Positions 11,711 to 31,495 of a DNA stretch of 39,956 bases are shown here, in pieces. How positions within the stretch are numbered: the first letter of the stretch is position 1; every line of letters starts with the position of its first letter. The position numbers and the translations under genes are program-made. The DNA comes from Priapulus caudatus (lineage: Eukaryota > Priapulida > Priapulimorpha > Priapulimorphida > Priapulidae), in NCBI RefSeq assembly GCF_000485595.1, contig NW_014577249.1, positions 370,884 to 410,839 on the forward strand, in the 5' to 3' direction. The notes beneath the pieces are model-generated. The model saw only the letters and a program-made list of their open reading frames with translations. It made no database searches and was not told the origin of the DNA.

Positions 11711-12230
11711 AAAGCCAGCCTTAGGTCAGATTGCGATTGAATGCTGCACGACGCGACGAGCAGGGACTGACACTAGCAGTCGCAGGCAGTCGCAGAAGGC
11801 GCTTAAGGCAAAGCGATGATCGCCTATAGATCGCGCATCTAAATGAGTTTACTTTACATGACTTGTTGCTGTGTGCATGTTGTGTACATGGTTATATGCA
11901 TTGTTTCATTCGCATTGTTCGATTTTATGCATTGTTCATTATACATTCGAATCTCGTCGCAGCGATCGCAAGGCAGCTAATGTCGGGTAAAACAATGCAA
12001 GCGACAGGTGGAAGCTAGTCGTGCCGCGTCGCTAAAGTAGTACATGCGCGACTCGCTGTGACTGACCACTTTCCAGTCGCTGAGCATCGCAGACTCGTCG
12101 CTGGCAGTCGCAGGAGTGCTTAGGTCGAACTGTCCCTGCGATGCGATCGTCGCACCGAGTTGCAACCAGTTGCATAAAATCAGTCACAGGCAATCGCGTT
12201 GCGTCGCAAGGCCGACCTAAGGCCGGCTTT
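11711..12230. mobile_element. CAGTCGC-rich element with inverted termini
   Basis: The termini AAAGCCAGCCTTAGGTC and GACCTAAGGCCGGCTTT are inverted. The interior is richer in GC than its surroundings and full of CAGTCGC/GCGACTG motifs on both strands. Frames within it are repeat artefacts. It may be distantly related to the element at 15658-15904. Confidence 0.65.
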
Positions 12231-13054
12231 AATTCAAACAATATGAGTGCTTATAAAACCAGTTAAGAAATTGACTACATGTACAAGTGTATGCAGAAGT
12301 GTACCAATAACCTACCTCACCAATAGTATTGGAATAATTCCACTACTCGATGGCTCGAGTATCAATGCTAGGAATTGTGCCAAGCAAAATACAATTTAAT
12401 TATGTTTGCATTGCCAACTAATCTAAAGTGGAAATCAAGATATATTAATTATATTCTTTTACATAAATATTATTCATTATAGCATTTGAGAAGATATTCT
12501 GCATTTCCAATGTTCAACCGAAGTCTTTAGCTATATATGAGTAATTCCTGTAGACATATTTGGGGTTTAATGTAGGCCATGCACATGAACACATTCTGTG
12601 TTTCACAAATTTGCATACGAATACATATTCAGTGCTTAGCTATTCATCTATGCGAATGAATTCATATTCAGTGCAAACATTATTGCAATTAATTTATGTA
12701 ACATGATAATTTCTCAATGTAATACTTATGTATATGAATACAATCAGTGCGACTGACAAATGAGGCTAAACTCCTGCAGTTATCATGAAACTTCTTATCA
12801 TTATGGATTGATTCATGTCCAGTGTGTTTCATGCACATGAATGCATACCAAGTCAAGTGCGATTTATACTTATGAATACGTCGTACCTGTGTGATTCGAT
12901 CTCATAAGTACAAGTCTAATATGTGGTGCACGTGTAGAAGTTTAACGTGTATCGATCCACGGCACACCCTTTCAGGAGATAATACAGATCTTGATGCCAT
13001 CGCGCTAAAAATGTTCATCGACAAAACTCCCGGACGATCTGGGCCAACTTACAA
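12231..13054. other. Intergenic, degenerate GAATNCAT/CAGTGC repeats
   Basis: This lies just 3' of TPRA1 and may include its 3' UTR. Between about 12580 and 12870 there are four or five loosely spaced copies of a motif like GAATACATATTCAGTGC, possibly an old satellite. No gene was recognised. Confidence 0.4.
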
Positions 13055-20535
<7,481 letters not shown>

Positions 20536-21940
20536 GCGACTACTGTCGTCGTCTGTTATGGTGAACAATTCGTTACAACTGACATCATGCAGCTGCAATA
20601 CTAGCAACCACACAGAACCTCTTCTAGCTTCGTGCCGTTGTCCCCTAGAACATTGAAATGCATAAAAACAAACTAAGGAAAGGGTTGCAACTTTTACTTT
20701 AATGCACTAACCAATAGAATAGCCTAGTGTTGTCAATCGGTTGTAATTTCGTAATCGATCATCGGTTGGACCCAAGTAACCGATGATCGGTTACAATCGG
20801 TTTTTTCGGGGTGTTAAATGCCTGCGTGTGCGTAACGTCGTGTGCATGTACGTGTGTGCATGTATGTGCTTGTTTAGCCCTGTTTACTGTTTGTTTTGCA
20901 CTGTTTACTACTGTGGCAAGTCATGTCCTTTTTGGACAAATGGGGGAAGGACACGGGAAGGGTTGCAAGTTGTAAAAATTTGAGTTGATCATGTGTCATA
21001 AGTGACCGCGATAGACAGGTCAACTTGGTTTACAGCTCAAAGATACATGCACCAAACCAGGGTAAGAAATACTTTTTTTTCACCAGAGCCATTTTTCTGA
21101 CTTGTCAAAAATTTACCAGAGCCATTTTCAGTTTCAAAATTTTCGAAAAATACGTAATATAATGTACTCTTATTTTATTTGTAGGGATGTACATCAATGT
21201 AAATTGTATGTATTATTAATTCCATGAGTGTGTCAAATTTTCTGTTAATACATGTACCTATAATTATATTTACATTACTACATATCACTAATCAGTAATC
21301 ACACTTGTTAACTCATGATCCAAACATCCTTTGAATCCATTCGCATCCGAGGCTCCGACACCTCTGACCTCTCCCATCTTCTAAGTTCTATCATAGTACC
21401 ATACTACCATTCTGTCCATCACTCCCCTTCTCACTCTTTTCTCTCTACATGTACACATGCTTCACTAGTCACTACTTCTAGATTGCTTATTGTTTTGTTA
21501 CTCTGTAATAAACATACAGAATGAACCACGTTATCTTTTCGTTTGGATGCAAATAAACGTTTTTTTATATAAAAATACCACTGTGCAGTTGTTTGTTTCT
21601 TTTCTCAATCTCAAAATATGAAAGTACACGGTTAATTTGTCAGTCTCACAGAGCTGTGTGCCTGTGAGTCTGTGACATCACATCACATCTGTCAGCATAG
21701 TTTATCATTGACTATCATTCAGTTTCAACAGACAATGTATGAATGCAATTGTAACCACATCATTGCAGATTAATACAAGGCAAGAGCTGGATTCAGCTGG
21801 TATTATTGTTCAGTTAAATTTAAATATGAATGAAAGTGTCAACAGTTTCTAGTTCTACACTCTGTTGTATAACTTTTACTATCAATTGTATTTTATTATG
21901 CGTCAGCGGGTTGATCTAGCCAACGCCAGCTGCAGCGGAG
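20536..21940. other. Intergenic 5' of TPRA1, no gene seen
   Basis: The strand upstream of the chosen TPRA1 start stays open for about 35 codons without an ATG and is probably 5' UTR. An ATCGGTT-rich hairpin lies at 20756-20789 (CGATCATCGGTT against AACCGATGATCG). Beyond that the sequence is AT-rich and unclassified. Confidence 0.5.
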
Positions 21941-21945
21941 ACATA

Positions 21946-22297
21946 AGCTGGGTTTACACTGACAATTTTGAGTTGCCGAATTGTACAAACTTGGCAGTTT
22001 GGCAACTGACAATCGCCAGTGTAAACGCAAAAGTCGCACGTCCAACTGATCGATAGCAGCGAGTTGGAAGATTAGAACATGTTCTAATTTCCCCAACTCG
22101 GAGCAGGCGAGTTGGACGTTTTTTTGCCAAGTGGCCAATCAGACAACAGCAATAAGGGGTGTGTTCCTCCACCCTAGGGGGAGAGCACGTCTCACGGTCG
22201 ATAACGTAAGAGCTTTGAACATATATATATAGAGAGGTTGGTAGAAAGAAGAAAAACGCCAACTTGACTGCATATAATCGTCAGTGTAAACCCAGCT
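21946..22297. mobile_element. MITE with TA target duplication
   Basis: Inverted termini AGCTGGGTTTACACTGAC and GTCAGTGTAAACCCAGCT are each flanked by TA (21944-21945 and 22298-22299), which suggests a Tc1/mariner-type target. The interior contains GAGTTGG/CCAACTC motifs in both orientations. No transposase frame is present. Confidence 0.8.
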
Positions 22298-23211
22298 TAA
22301 GCCGCTGCTGCATGCACGGTGTATATGTAGCGCTCGCTGTACGTACGTACTTGTGTACATTTCAATTGATCAGGCCACGGGAGTGATTTTCTCTCGAGCG
22401 ATCGCTCCTGTTATTGTTCTTACCAGAGCAATTTTAGAGCTTACAGAGCGAAATTGCTCGTCGCTCCCATGTATTTTTTTCCCTGCACCAAGCTGTGAAA
22501 CCAGCATCACTGTGTTAATATTGTTAAAATTAAATACAGCTGTAAATTAAGGAGTGTTAATTAGGCAATTAAGGTAAATTGGAGGATTTAGGCATTGTCA
22601 CATGATCTTAAGCCAATTTACAATGAATTTATGCTGTTTTTTTTTCCTTTTGATCTTTTGATTTTGCCACTTACACGGTTGAACTGCACATACAATAATT
22701 TTAATGAGATGCTCATTCATGGTTATAGCCTGTAGGGTTATGAATAGGGTTAGGTAGTGGGTCTGGTTAGGGGTAGCCCTGACCATGAAGCCTAGCTTTT
22801 ATCTCCAACTACAGGACTCTATGAAGAACAGTGCTGAAATGGCAGTGAATCTTGGCAGCATGGCAGGCTAACTGGTCTCTGCTCGCTAACGCCACTACTA
22901 TTTAAATCGGACAAGGCTACACATTTGTGTTTCTGGTTTATTTCCATTCGATAAACAACCCAAGCTAGTTAAATTACGGGGAGTTGAGCCTAATATGAGG
23001 ATGGTAGGCTAAATTCGAGACATTTATCGTTCCAACAAGTGCATTTTTCTGTATTTTAACACGGGTTACAGCTTAGGCTGACATGCTTACGATTTACTAC
23101 CATTTCCCAGCACTGTTGTTCACGAAGCCCTATAGCTGAAATTTTTTGATGTGTGAGCAATTCTTGGAGCTGAGTACTGAGTAGGCAGGGTGGTAGCTAG
23201 GGGCGGGGTAA
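22298..23211. other. Intergenic, no gene seen
   Basis: This stretch has GAGCGATCGCTC-like short inverted motifs near 22395 and a degenerate GGGTTA stretch at about 22733-22770. No conserved coding segment was found. Confidence 0.5.
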
Positions 23212-23220
23212 GAGGGGTAG

Positions 23221-23583
23221 TAGCTCTAGTACTATAGCCCGCGTACAGTTGCCGCAGGGCTATAGGACATTCTATTTCGAATGCTAGGGACCAACTTATT
23301 CACAGTTACTAGCACTAGCAGCTATAAAACTTCTGTAGTAGGCAATTAATGCCTCTTATCCGAAGTGAATATGTCTTAAGTTACTGTTATATCCCCAACT
23401 AAAATTTAAACTTAAATGGTCTGCTTGCGGTATTTCTTGTGAACGAACATTCGATTTACGAACTTCAACAGCCATTTTTGGTGGCGCTGCAGCAGCGCCA
23501 GTCAGCGGGCTGGTCCCTAGCATTCGTAATAGAATGTCCTATAGCCCTGCGGCAACTGTACGCGGGCTATAGTACTAGAGCTA
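23221..23583. mobile_element. Long-arm foldback with 9-bp target duplication (Mutator-like)
   Basis: Arms of about 75 bp (23221-23296 and 23508-23583) are almost perfect inverted copies, starting TAGCTCTAGTACTATAGCCC. GAGGGGTAG flanks both ends (23212-23220 and 23584-23592). The 9-bp duplication and long arms fit a non-autonomous Mutator-like element. The interior of about 210 bp does not code for a recognisable protein. Confidence 0.88.
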
Positions 23584-23756
23584 GAGGGGTAGATGCCCAC
23601 TAAGAGAAATGTAGCTACATTAGGCCTACAATGGTTACTGTCATTCATCGTCCCAGAATTCAACACGCACGTGGCTGTGCCCCCGAGGAAAAATGGGAAT
23701 TAGCTACGCTCCTGAGGTGCGTTTAAAAAGACCATTTATTCTTGTTTGTGCAGCAT

Positions 23757-23950
23757 AGCGGCGTGCCTGCACGGCTGCAGTGTACTTAATTGTGAGTTGT
23801 GTGTTGCAGAAGATCATTAGAACGGAATTTACAGGAAATTATCAGCAATAATAGTTGAAATAAAGTAGAGAATTTGGTAGTAAATACATTTCGTGTTTAT
23901 TAACCATCAGTTTTAACTATTGAAACGTATCAAGTGACAAGTGCCTGTGG
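23757..23950. mobile_element. One-arm relative of the 1279-1880 foldback
   Basis: ACAGGAAATTATCAGCAATA, ACATTTCGTGTTTATTAACC and CTATTGAAACGT align with the right arm, or the reverse of the left arm, of the element at 1279-1880. The other arm and the telomere-like core are absent. Confidence 0.75.
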
Positions 23951-24532
23951 CTGTGACTGTGCGAGTCAATCAAGGGACATCATAACATCAGCCTCCTACT
24001 CCTAGTCCTGATAACATAAGCCGTCAACAGACGGGTCGAAAAAATTGTAACAAAACAACAACATAAACAAACACTGAAACAGGAATTCAATCAAATAATT
24101 ATACAAACGCAAAATTTAAGCTATACTGCATGGTTTCTGTGAAAACGATTAGAATTGTTCACATGATGACAACTTACTAGAATTTGTGTGAAGCTTGTAA
24201 GGCTGACGTTCTCCAAAATAGTTGTTTTCTGTCGTTGCAGCGGCGTGTTGAGAGATTCCTTCCGATTGGTCGGCAATGACAAAACTGCGCAGGAGCCGCT
24301 AGTTAGATTCCGTGTAACATATGCAGACACGAGCAAGATGGACGCGCCCTGGCAAATCCAAAACGTATACACTGTAAAATTGTAGCTACGTGCAAATCAC
24401 AAATCACACTTACATTGTAACTTAATTATTTATAAAACAAGTAGAGTGTTGTTGTTGTTGTTACAGATATAGATACTTGTAAACACAAACGAGCAGGTTC
24501 AGTCATACCCGTAATGTATTTACTAAATTAAT

Positions 24533-27500
24533 ATGGAGAACCACTGCCACTGCCACAGTGAAATTACAAACGTTGCAAAAAACACACTGGAGGAACTAAG
24601 TGATACAAGTCTCGTGAAAAATACGGAGCCTGACGACAAAACTACTGACACAGCTCGTATTAGCAGGTGTTTAGAAAAACATGACATTGAAAAAGACATG
24701 AGTACGATACCGGTTAGTGAGCAAGCGCATCACGGAGGCCAAACCCACGACGTCCCGGCGAGTGCAAACACAGACAGTGCACGGCCAGATGATGATGGAA
24801 ATCGGACGTTAGCACACGATTTAGGTAACAGTGCAAGCAAACTAGATACTGAACAGCAGTGTCATCACAGCTGTGAAGGAAGTGCAGAACAGGCAGAGAC
24901 AGCACAGACCTCCGTGAGTAACACGGAGGCCGAGTCGACGCAGGTTGACAGCGAGAGCAAGTTGGAGGCGAGTAGCGACTATAAGCATGGAGCCATGTTT
25001 GACTCGCTTCACGGCTTCGATGAGATAACGGATGAGGACAACGATACAGACAGCCAGGACTCTGTGTTCATCACTCACAACCCCGCGTTCATATCCAGTG
25101 TCACTAGCTGGACGTCAGAATTTCAGGACGACGTCATGGCGCAGTCACAGCAGCAGATGACCGACAGCACAGCATCCCTGGGCAGTGCGGCTGGACCGAC
25201 CACGACCCTGATCGAACCACAGACTGGCGCTAAACCAAAAATCGTGTCAGGCTCACCGAAACATGGTGCATCGAAGCGAGGGGCCGTTTCTCCGAAATTG
25301 CGGCGGGCAGCCAAGCGGCCCGAAACTCTTTCCCTCCCAAGACCTGTAGTGATGCTTGACAAAAAGGCAGGCAAGGGTGAAGGGAAGAGAGATGATCAGT
25401 CACCTCTAGATGGAATGATAGAGAAAGAAGGAGACCTCATATCGTTTATTGCCAATGATCTGGAGGAGAAAATCAAGATGAGTAGTCCTCTATTGAAGCA
25501 AGAAGGTATATGTGATGGTATACTATACATGGCTATGTATTATACTTCTCATGAAATGCTACTATACTGTGTCTGTGTATGAGTGACTGCCAATTGGCAT
25601 GTTCCATGGGAGTCAAACGAGGAAAACAAATGAGTCATTGAATTGACATTTGGACAGTTGCATCAATCCAATTATCAAATCAAAGTTATAGAAGCTACCA
25701 AGATCTAAATACTGTGCGCGTAATTTGTGCAGCTTTTGTAACGCTGAATATTCTCTTCCAGAGATCAGCTTTGCTCAGCCCCCGAGCAGCAGCAGCAGCA
25801 CCCGGAGTGAGATGAATGCTGGCATTCCTATCATTGACCCGCAGGCGGTCGTCGACCTTGAACTTCAGGCACATCGTGTAGCTGACAGTTTACACTTTAT
25901 GATGGAAAACCTTAGTGCCAAATTGCACAGTGTAAGTATAGTCAAGATAGTAGTAGTGTCGTATGGCGTCAACATCGGACCTCCACAGCCCCACGACTAT
26001 GAGGGAATGCTATACGAGCGTTATAAACTCCACCTCGTCTTCTATGTTAATATGTTTTTTTGTTTCTTTATAATCTAGAGAATTTCATAGAAATTTCTCA
26101 TAATAATTGCATTATATAGCATTCCGTTGCAAAACGAAAATCGAAGAGAGTGTATGCTATAGCATTACTCTGGCATTTCTGTTATCTGCACAGTCTGATG
26201 TGTTGTTCCTTACAGATGTCCGCACTCACGGTTGCCTGCATGCAAACATACCGAGACTCTGTCAGCTCAACTTGCGACAACTTTGACGCAACCATTAAGG
26301 TAACACGATATTTAGGTGCGAACGACTTGGTCGCGACTCACTTTCTTTCACTGCAGCCACAGTTCATAAGAAATAGCGGCTTTAAATGTGAACATTGGCA
26401 GTCAGGCTTCGGTGGCAGAGGCAAGATGGCGTTGCGGAAAAGAGCATTGTTCCCCGACCGCCGAGAGCGGATAAGCTGTGCACTTCCACGGGAGCTAGGC
26501 GCACGCGGCTACAGAGTGTTCTACGCAGCATCTCGCGCTGCCCACTATACGGATCCGCGCGCCGAATACGAGGGCGGGCGCGCGAATCCATATTGCGGGC
26601 AGCGTAACATCGCGCAGTTTTCGTGACAACTACACAACTGACCCCCGCAGAGACAGAGACAGAGAAAGAGAGAGGGGAGAGCACCGGGGAGCGGGGAGGG
26701 GGGCCCAGCAGGGAGGGGGGCCCAGCAGGGAGCGGGGAGGGGGGCCCAGCGGGGAGGGGGGCCCAGCGGGGAGCGGGGGGGCCCAGCGAGGAGCGGGAAG
26801 GGGGGCCCAGCGGGGAGCGGGGAGGGGGCCCAGCGGGGAGCGGGGAGGGGGGCCCAGCGGGGAGCGGGGAGGGGGGCCCAGCGGGGAGCGGGGAGGGGGG
26901 CCCAGCGGGGAGCGGGGAGGGGGGCCCAGCGGGAAGCAGGGAGGGGGGCCCAGTGGGGGGCGCGGAGGGGGAATTCTGTGCATATAAGCGCTAGAGCCAT
27001 GCGCGCACGCTGCGCAAAAACAGCTGCTGTTATCTGGCGCTCTGTCTCTCTCACGCGGCTGGCGGCCGGCTGCTCTGCGCCATGCTGGCATTCGTAAAAA
27101 CACCTGGCTGATTGACATAACAGTTTGCTCGGCAACAGACGACGTCATCGGCTAGCGGCCAACCAGCGAGCACTTGCTCGGTGATTGACAGCATTTTTGG
27201 GCATTTCTCTTTCAGCCATAGCGTCTTAACCTTGCCGCGCGCGACCCCCACAAGGGTTTATGGACCGTTTGGAGATAGCCTCTAGGCGTCGATCGCGAAA
27301 TGTCGCTTTGAAACGGCCCCGTTTTCGCGGAGTTGCGTTTCAGACCCTTACCGGTTACTCTGTCTAAGAGGACTCAATGGGTCGGCGTTTTCGCGTTCGA
27401 GGCGCGGCGTCGCCGCGCACTGGCGCTGCGCGCACACCCGGCCGCATTCCGTCTAGACGTCAGGAGAACTATGAGTACCTGATAAGCAACTCGGAGGGAG

Positions 27501-27891
27501 TGAGGGAGTGATCAGGAAAAGGGCCAATGTCATTGACCAAGCTTGGATGATCACGTGTAGACCTAGGTCACTTATCTCTCTGTACCGACCGTGAAGAGGG
27601 TCCAGCTATATTTAGTCAATGAAAGTAGTTAGTCAGTAGTTCTCTCGACTTTTGTGTCGTGACTAGGGTTTTGGATTTTAGTAATCATCTCGAGCACAGT
27701 ACTGCGACAAGCATAACCGATTACTGTGTTTCCTGCTTGTGTTTCAGGCTATGTATACTCTTATGGCACGATGTGAAGAGTTAGGCAAAACGATGGGTCC
27801 AGTCTACGATCTCAGGAATCAAATCAAGGAAATCAGACGGCTGTTGGACTTGTTTGAATCAAAAGTCGCAGAGGATCCATTGCTGAAGTAG
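24533..27891 (+). CDS. BORCS6: BLOC-1-related complex subunit 6 (BORCS6/lyspersin), four exons
   Basis: BORCS6 is a subunit of BORC, which sits on the lysosome surface, recruits ARL8 and so couples lysosomes to kinesin. Exons are 24533-25505, 25762-25931, 26216-26299 and 27748-27891. The GT-AG introns are in consistent phase and give 456 residues (human 357). The first ~295 residues are a divergent, acidic and Ser/Thr-rich region, as is usual for this protein. The conserved part starts at GDLISFIANDLEEKIKMSS (residues 300-318). It continues with IPIIDPQAVVDLE and helical repeats, then LTVACMQTYRDSV, DATIKAMYTLMARCEELG and a C-terminal helix with IKEIRRLLDLFES. These match human IPPIDPEVLRDLE, LSVGCIQTYRDAV and GMYTLLARCEELE in order. 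Intron 3 (1.45 kb) holds a GC-rich hairpin and minisatellite. The ATG at 24533 is the first in the long open frame; a 5' UTR exon was not identified. Confidence 0.95.
26536..26604. repeat. GC-rich imperfect hairpin in BORCS6 intron 3
   Basis: The arms at 26536-26563 and 26577-26604 (CGCTGCCC...GGATCCGCGCGCC against GGGCGCGCGAATCC...GGGCAGCG) are inverted copies with a few mismatches. They lie about 80 bp before the minisatellite. Confidence 0.75.
26685..26968 (+). repeat. 24-bp GC-rich minisatellite in BORCS6 intron 3
   Basis: About twelve units of a CCCAGCGGGGAGCGGGGAGG-type sequence, with G-runs of 4-6. The unit is a multiple of three, so several frames stay open (GPAGSGEG-like or PRWAPLPA-like repeats). 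These are artefacts. The G-rich strand is the BORCS6 sense strand. Confidence 0.95.
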
Positions 27892-28317
27892 CATCATCTG
27901 AAAAAAATGATGATCAATACCATCAGAAATTATTATTTAATGTCAACCACAATGATGAATTTTGAAACCTAATGAAATTATATCGTATTATCACTGTGTC
28001 GCACTGTCTATATTGTATATTATTATGATGACTGTTATTTGTCTGCTATTGCTGTTAGTCACAAACCTGTCAGTCACGTTTCCACAGCTAAATCATTGAA
28101 TTTACACGTAAAAGCATGCAAAGCCAATGGAACTGTTGAATCACCGATTTCATTGACAATTTCAATGTCATGTTATTTTCAGCCGATCAACTAGTGCCAA
28201 ATGCAACTTCATTGCATTCGCACTAGAAAAATGGCAGTTGTCAACATATTATTTGCAGAATTTTATGTATATATATGTCATGTGATTTATAACATACAAA
28301 ATATGCATTGTCATATT
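27892..28317. other. BORCS6 3' flank, no gene seen
   Basis: AT-rich sequence that probably contains the 3' UTR. No AATAAA is seen close to the stop; the nearest is at 28561-28566. Confidence 0.45.
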
Positions 28318-29410
28318 GAGCCGCAGAGCGTCTGGGCTCATCTGAGGTCTGTTGCTACGGTTATAAACGTAACATTTAAGTCGTGCGTAGTGACAACTTT
28401 GTTAGGCGCAGATATGCAGATACGCAGTTGCGTGTACACACATCATTTCAGCAACCTTCTGCATTCTGCATACCTCCCAAATCCCATTGGTTGATACAAA
28501 TCGCTTGCCTGAAACTCCTGTTTTATGGTGCATTGTCACCCTAGCCCTAACCCTATTAAAAATAAAAATTAATTAATTGTAAAAATTATTTGTTGTCATT
28601 AAATTGTTGTAAATAAATCATGTAAATATTTGTGTTAATTGGGAAAAAATAGTTAAATGGATAAATATAAAAAAATACAGAAAACAGGTAAATAATAAAA
28701 ATCTGATGGGATTCGATCCAAGGACCTTTGAGCCGTATTCCTATGCTGTACCCGTTGGGCTATCCAAACATATTGGCTTTCTAGATTATGGATGTGCCAT
28801 AAATATATGAGAACACTGTGACATCATTGAGGCAGTTCAGGAATCCATGTTTAACCCTCCTCTTGAAGGTCAAAAGGTTATCCAACACTTACTCTTCGCA
28901 TGTCAGCGGAAAGTACATTTCATGGTCCTTTCAATAAAGCCATAAAAATGCTAGGTCACCGCTGAAACAAAAAAGTTTTCCAATCGCTCCGTCAGACCAT
29001 GTCCTCAGAAAATGTCTAAAATCTGCCCTGTGCCCCATTGACCTTTGACCTGTGACCTCCAATTTCGGCACAGTGATGGCTTTTCCTACCATGATGCTAT
29101 ACACCGACTATCACGAGCCTAGGTCGAGCCGTTTAGGTTTGTGCTGCAATTCTGCATTTCCTCCCTATACCTTAAGTTAAGGATGGAATGTTCCCCCTTC
29201 TTTTAACCTCTTGACCTTTGACCTTTGACCCCCAGCTTCGACATCCCAACTCGTTTTCGGATTACCCCCCACGTCCCGACTTTCGAATCCGTACGTCGAG
29301 CCGTTTAGATTTGTGCCCAACTGTTGACGGACGGACGGACGGACGGACGGACGGACGGACAATCATGCGATTCTACAAGCTGCATCTGACTACGTCCGAT
29401 GAGCTAAAAA
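28318..29410 (+). repeat. Longest copy of interspersed element R1 family (~1.1 kb)
   Basis: It begins with GAGCCGCAGAGCGTCTGGGC, shared with 18093. It contains one 177-bp R1 unit (about 29040-29215) and an ACGG run, and ends in the hairpin plus GAGCTAAAAA. CTCATCTGA near the start is the inverse of TCAGATGAG at the end. A tRNA-like segment on the opposite strand lies at 28700-28770. It is unclear whether this is one element or several nested ones. Confidence 0.65.
28700..28770 (-). repeat. tRNA-like segment, possible SINE head
   Basis: On the - strand, TAGCCCAACGGG (28762-28751) resembles a pol III A box and GGATCGAATCC (28719-28709) a B box. They are spaced as in a tRNA. The acceptor and T stems do not pair properly, so it is a pseudo-tRNA or SINE head rather than a functional tRNA gene. 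Confidence 0.4.
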
Positions 29411-29485
29411 TATTGCCTTTGGGAATTCGGTTAATACACGAGTCTAATAACCTTACCATATAAGGCAATATTAACTCTGTGATGT

Positions 29486-29523
<38 letters not shown>

Positions 29524-31495
29524 AGTTTGAGCATTCCGATATCCACCAGTAAGTGCTAGTTATAAAACTTTTGGTGCTATACTCTAGTAGTAAACATTTG
29601 GTCTAGACTCTAGTAGTTACAAAAGTCAATCCTGGAACATTAAATTTGTAAAATTACATGGTTTTTTTTTATTTTAACTCCTACACTGACATTCAGTTTG
29701 ACACATTAATAAAGCGAACTTTTCAAGTATATAAAAAAATAATAATTAAACAGCAATGATCATTATTAGTATTATTTACATAGACATGTTTGGCAGGTTG
29801 ATATAATTAATTACTGAAGATATTTCACGCATATACATTATGTGAAGCAGTGTGAGCTACATAACACAACAACTTGTGGACACTTGCTTAAACACAATCC
29901 CACAACAATAATATATACAGCTAGCACCAGCAAACACAGTAAATGATCTAGGGCATCATTTGCATTCTGAGCTTGAAGGCCGTTGAATTATACAATAATA
30001 CTCAAATGCACTTAGAATTCTCTCAGTCAAAATAGTCATTTGACCTATTCAGGTCTATAACTATTACCAGTATGACAATTCGTACGGAATACGTTAACCG
30101 TTGTGCATCTTAGAATAAATTTTAGATACTATCATGATAATACATGAAATGCTAAAAAGAATGTTCTATTCATGCTATTCGTGTGCAGTACAATCTGCAA
30201 TGGAGTATGCATTTATGAAGATATGAATTTCAATTGGACTAAAATGTGCAACTTCTTGCTGGCACATGCATATATTGATTTTACAAGTATAGCAATAAAC
30301 TGATTAAATTAAACTTTTATAAGTCCAGTAAATATACATATATTAAAATTTAAAAGGCAATGTATTCCATGCACTATAGTATAGAAAGATCACTCGTCAT
30401 TGGATCATGTACATGCAATACAATAGGCCTACGCTGTTCGCTTGCATTATCTTCAGCAAGCAGTTGTATTCATTCAGAAACCACACACTGTAACTCTACC
30501 AGACAAGCACTAAACTGAAACCCACATGGGATGAAGAAACTGGAATATACAGAAACAGCTGGAGTAAATCTGTAAGGAAATGAGAACTTTCTGGAGGAAA
30601 ATGAAAGAAACTACAATGCCAAGCCACTAGAGAAAGTTTATGGATCACCCAAGTTTCATATAATAAATCCATAAACGACTCAATTCAAAGAATAAATTCC
30701 ATACCTTAAATATTTTTCTAACTGTTGGCAATTTATAGATTTGTAAATTTACCTTCAAGTTGGGTCTTTTAAAGTGGAACAAAATACTGTAACGGTCTGC
30801 GAAACTAAACTTGCATATTTTTTGACGCTTTTTGTGTTACCTGGTTTCTAAACACCCACAAGGTTACCTTAGGTATGGCAAAGTAAAAAGCCTAATAATA
30901 AATTATGTTATAAATAAAATGGACACATGAAGGGGAAACTCAACATTTCACATAATAGGCACGAAATAATTGATGCTGTCTGCACAAATTATTAGGCTAA
31001 GCAAAGAAGGATGTGTGCTTGCGGTTACATGACTGACCCTAGTTAGTCACTCAACCCTACATGAATAAACATTATTTCGGGCTGCCCCGCCGCAGCCCCA
31101 GTGGGAGGAAACAAGCCGATTTATTTTACATTACAATTAGGGGGGGCGTAACAAAAGAGTTCAAAATTAAATTAGTTTGATGTTACATTACTTATGCTTA
31201 TACCAACCTACCTACTCTTTTAACTTTTATTTCGTTGTAACCGGAAACACACCACCTTTTGGCTTTTAATTATGCATTGAGGAATTCTGCATTCATTCAT
31301 AATAATAATCTCTCCCCCCAGAGAAGGCAACCATTGTTTCATTTTCACGATTCGTAGAGATTCTCTAGACTAGGAAATTTCTTACATTACATTTCTTCTC
31401 TTCTTACATTGCATCATTTCTGAACAAAGCGCCCATCTTCACTTACATTAACAAGTCACGCTTGGAACAGCTCTGACTAAACAAACCATACATCG
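29411..31495. other. AT-rich intergenic, no gene seen
   Basis: A (TA)n microsatellite lies at 29488-29520. The rest is unclassified AT-rich DNA. The part nearest 31495 is probably the 3' UTR of the NRF1-like gene. TTTATT, the complement of AATAAA, occurs at 31226-31231 and 31120-31125 as a candidate polyadenylation signal on the - strand. Confidence 0.45.

Noticed and set aside
26623-27148. Long frames on both strands with GPAGSGEG and PRWAPLPA repeats
   Set aside because: They are made by the 24-bp minisatellite, whose unit is a multiple of three; no conserved flanks, and the stretch is inside BORCS6 intron 3.
28700-28770. Functional tRNA gene
   Set aside because: Acceptor and T stems do not pair; kept only as a SINE-like segment.
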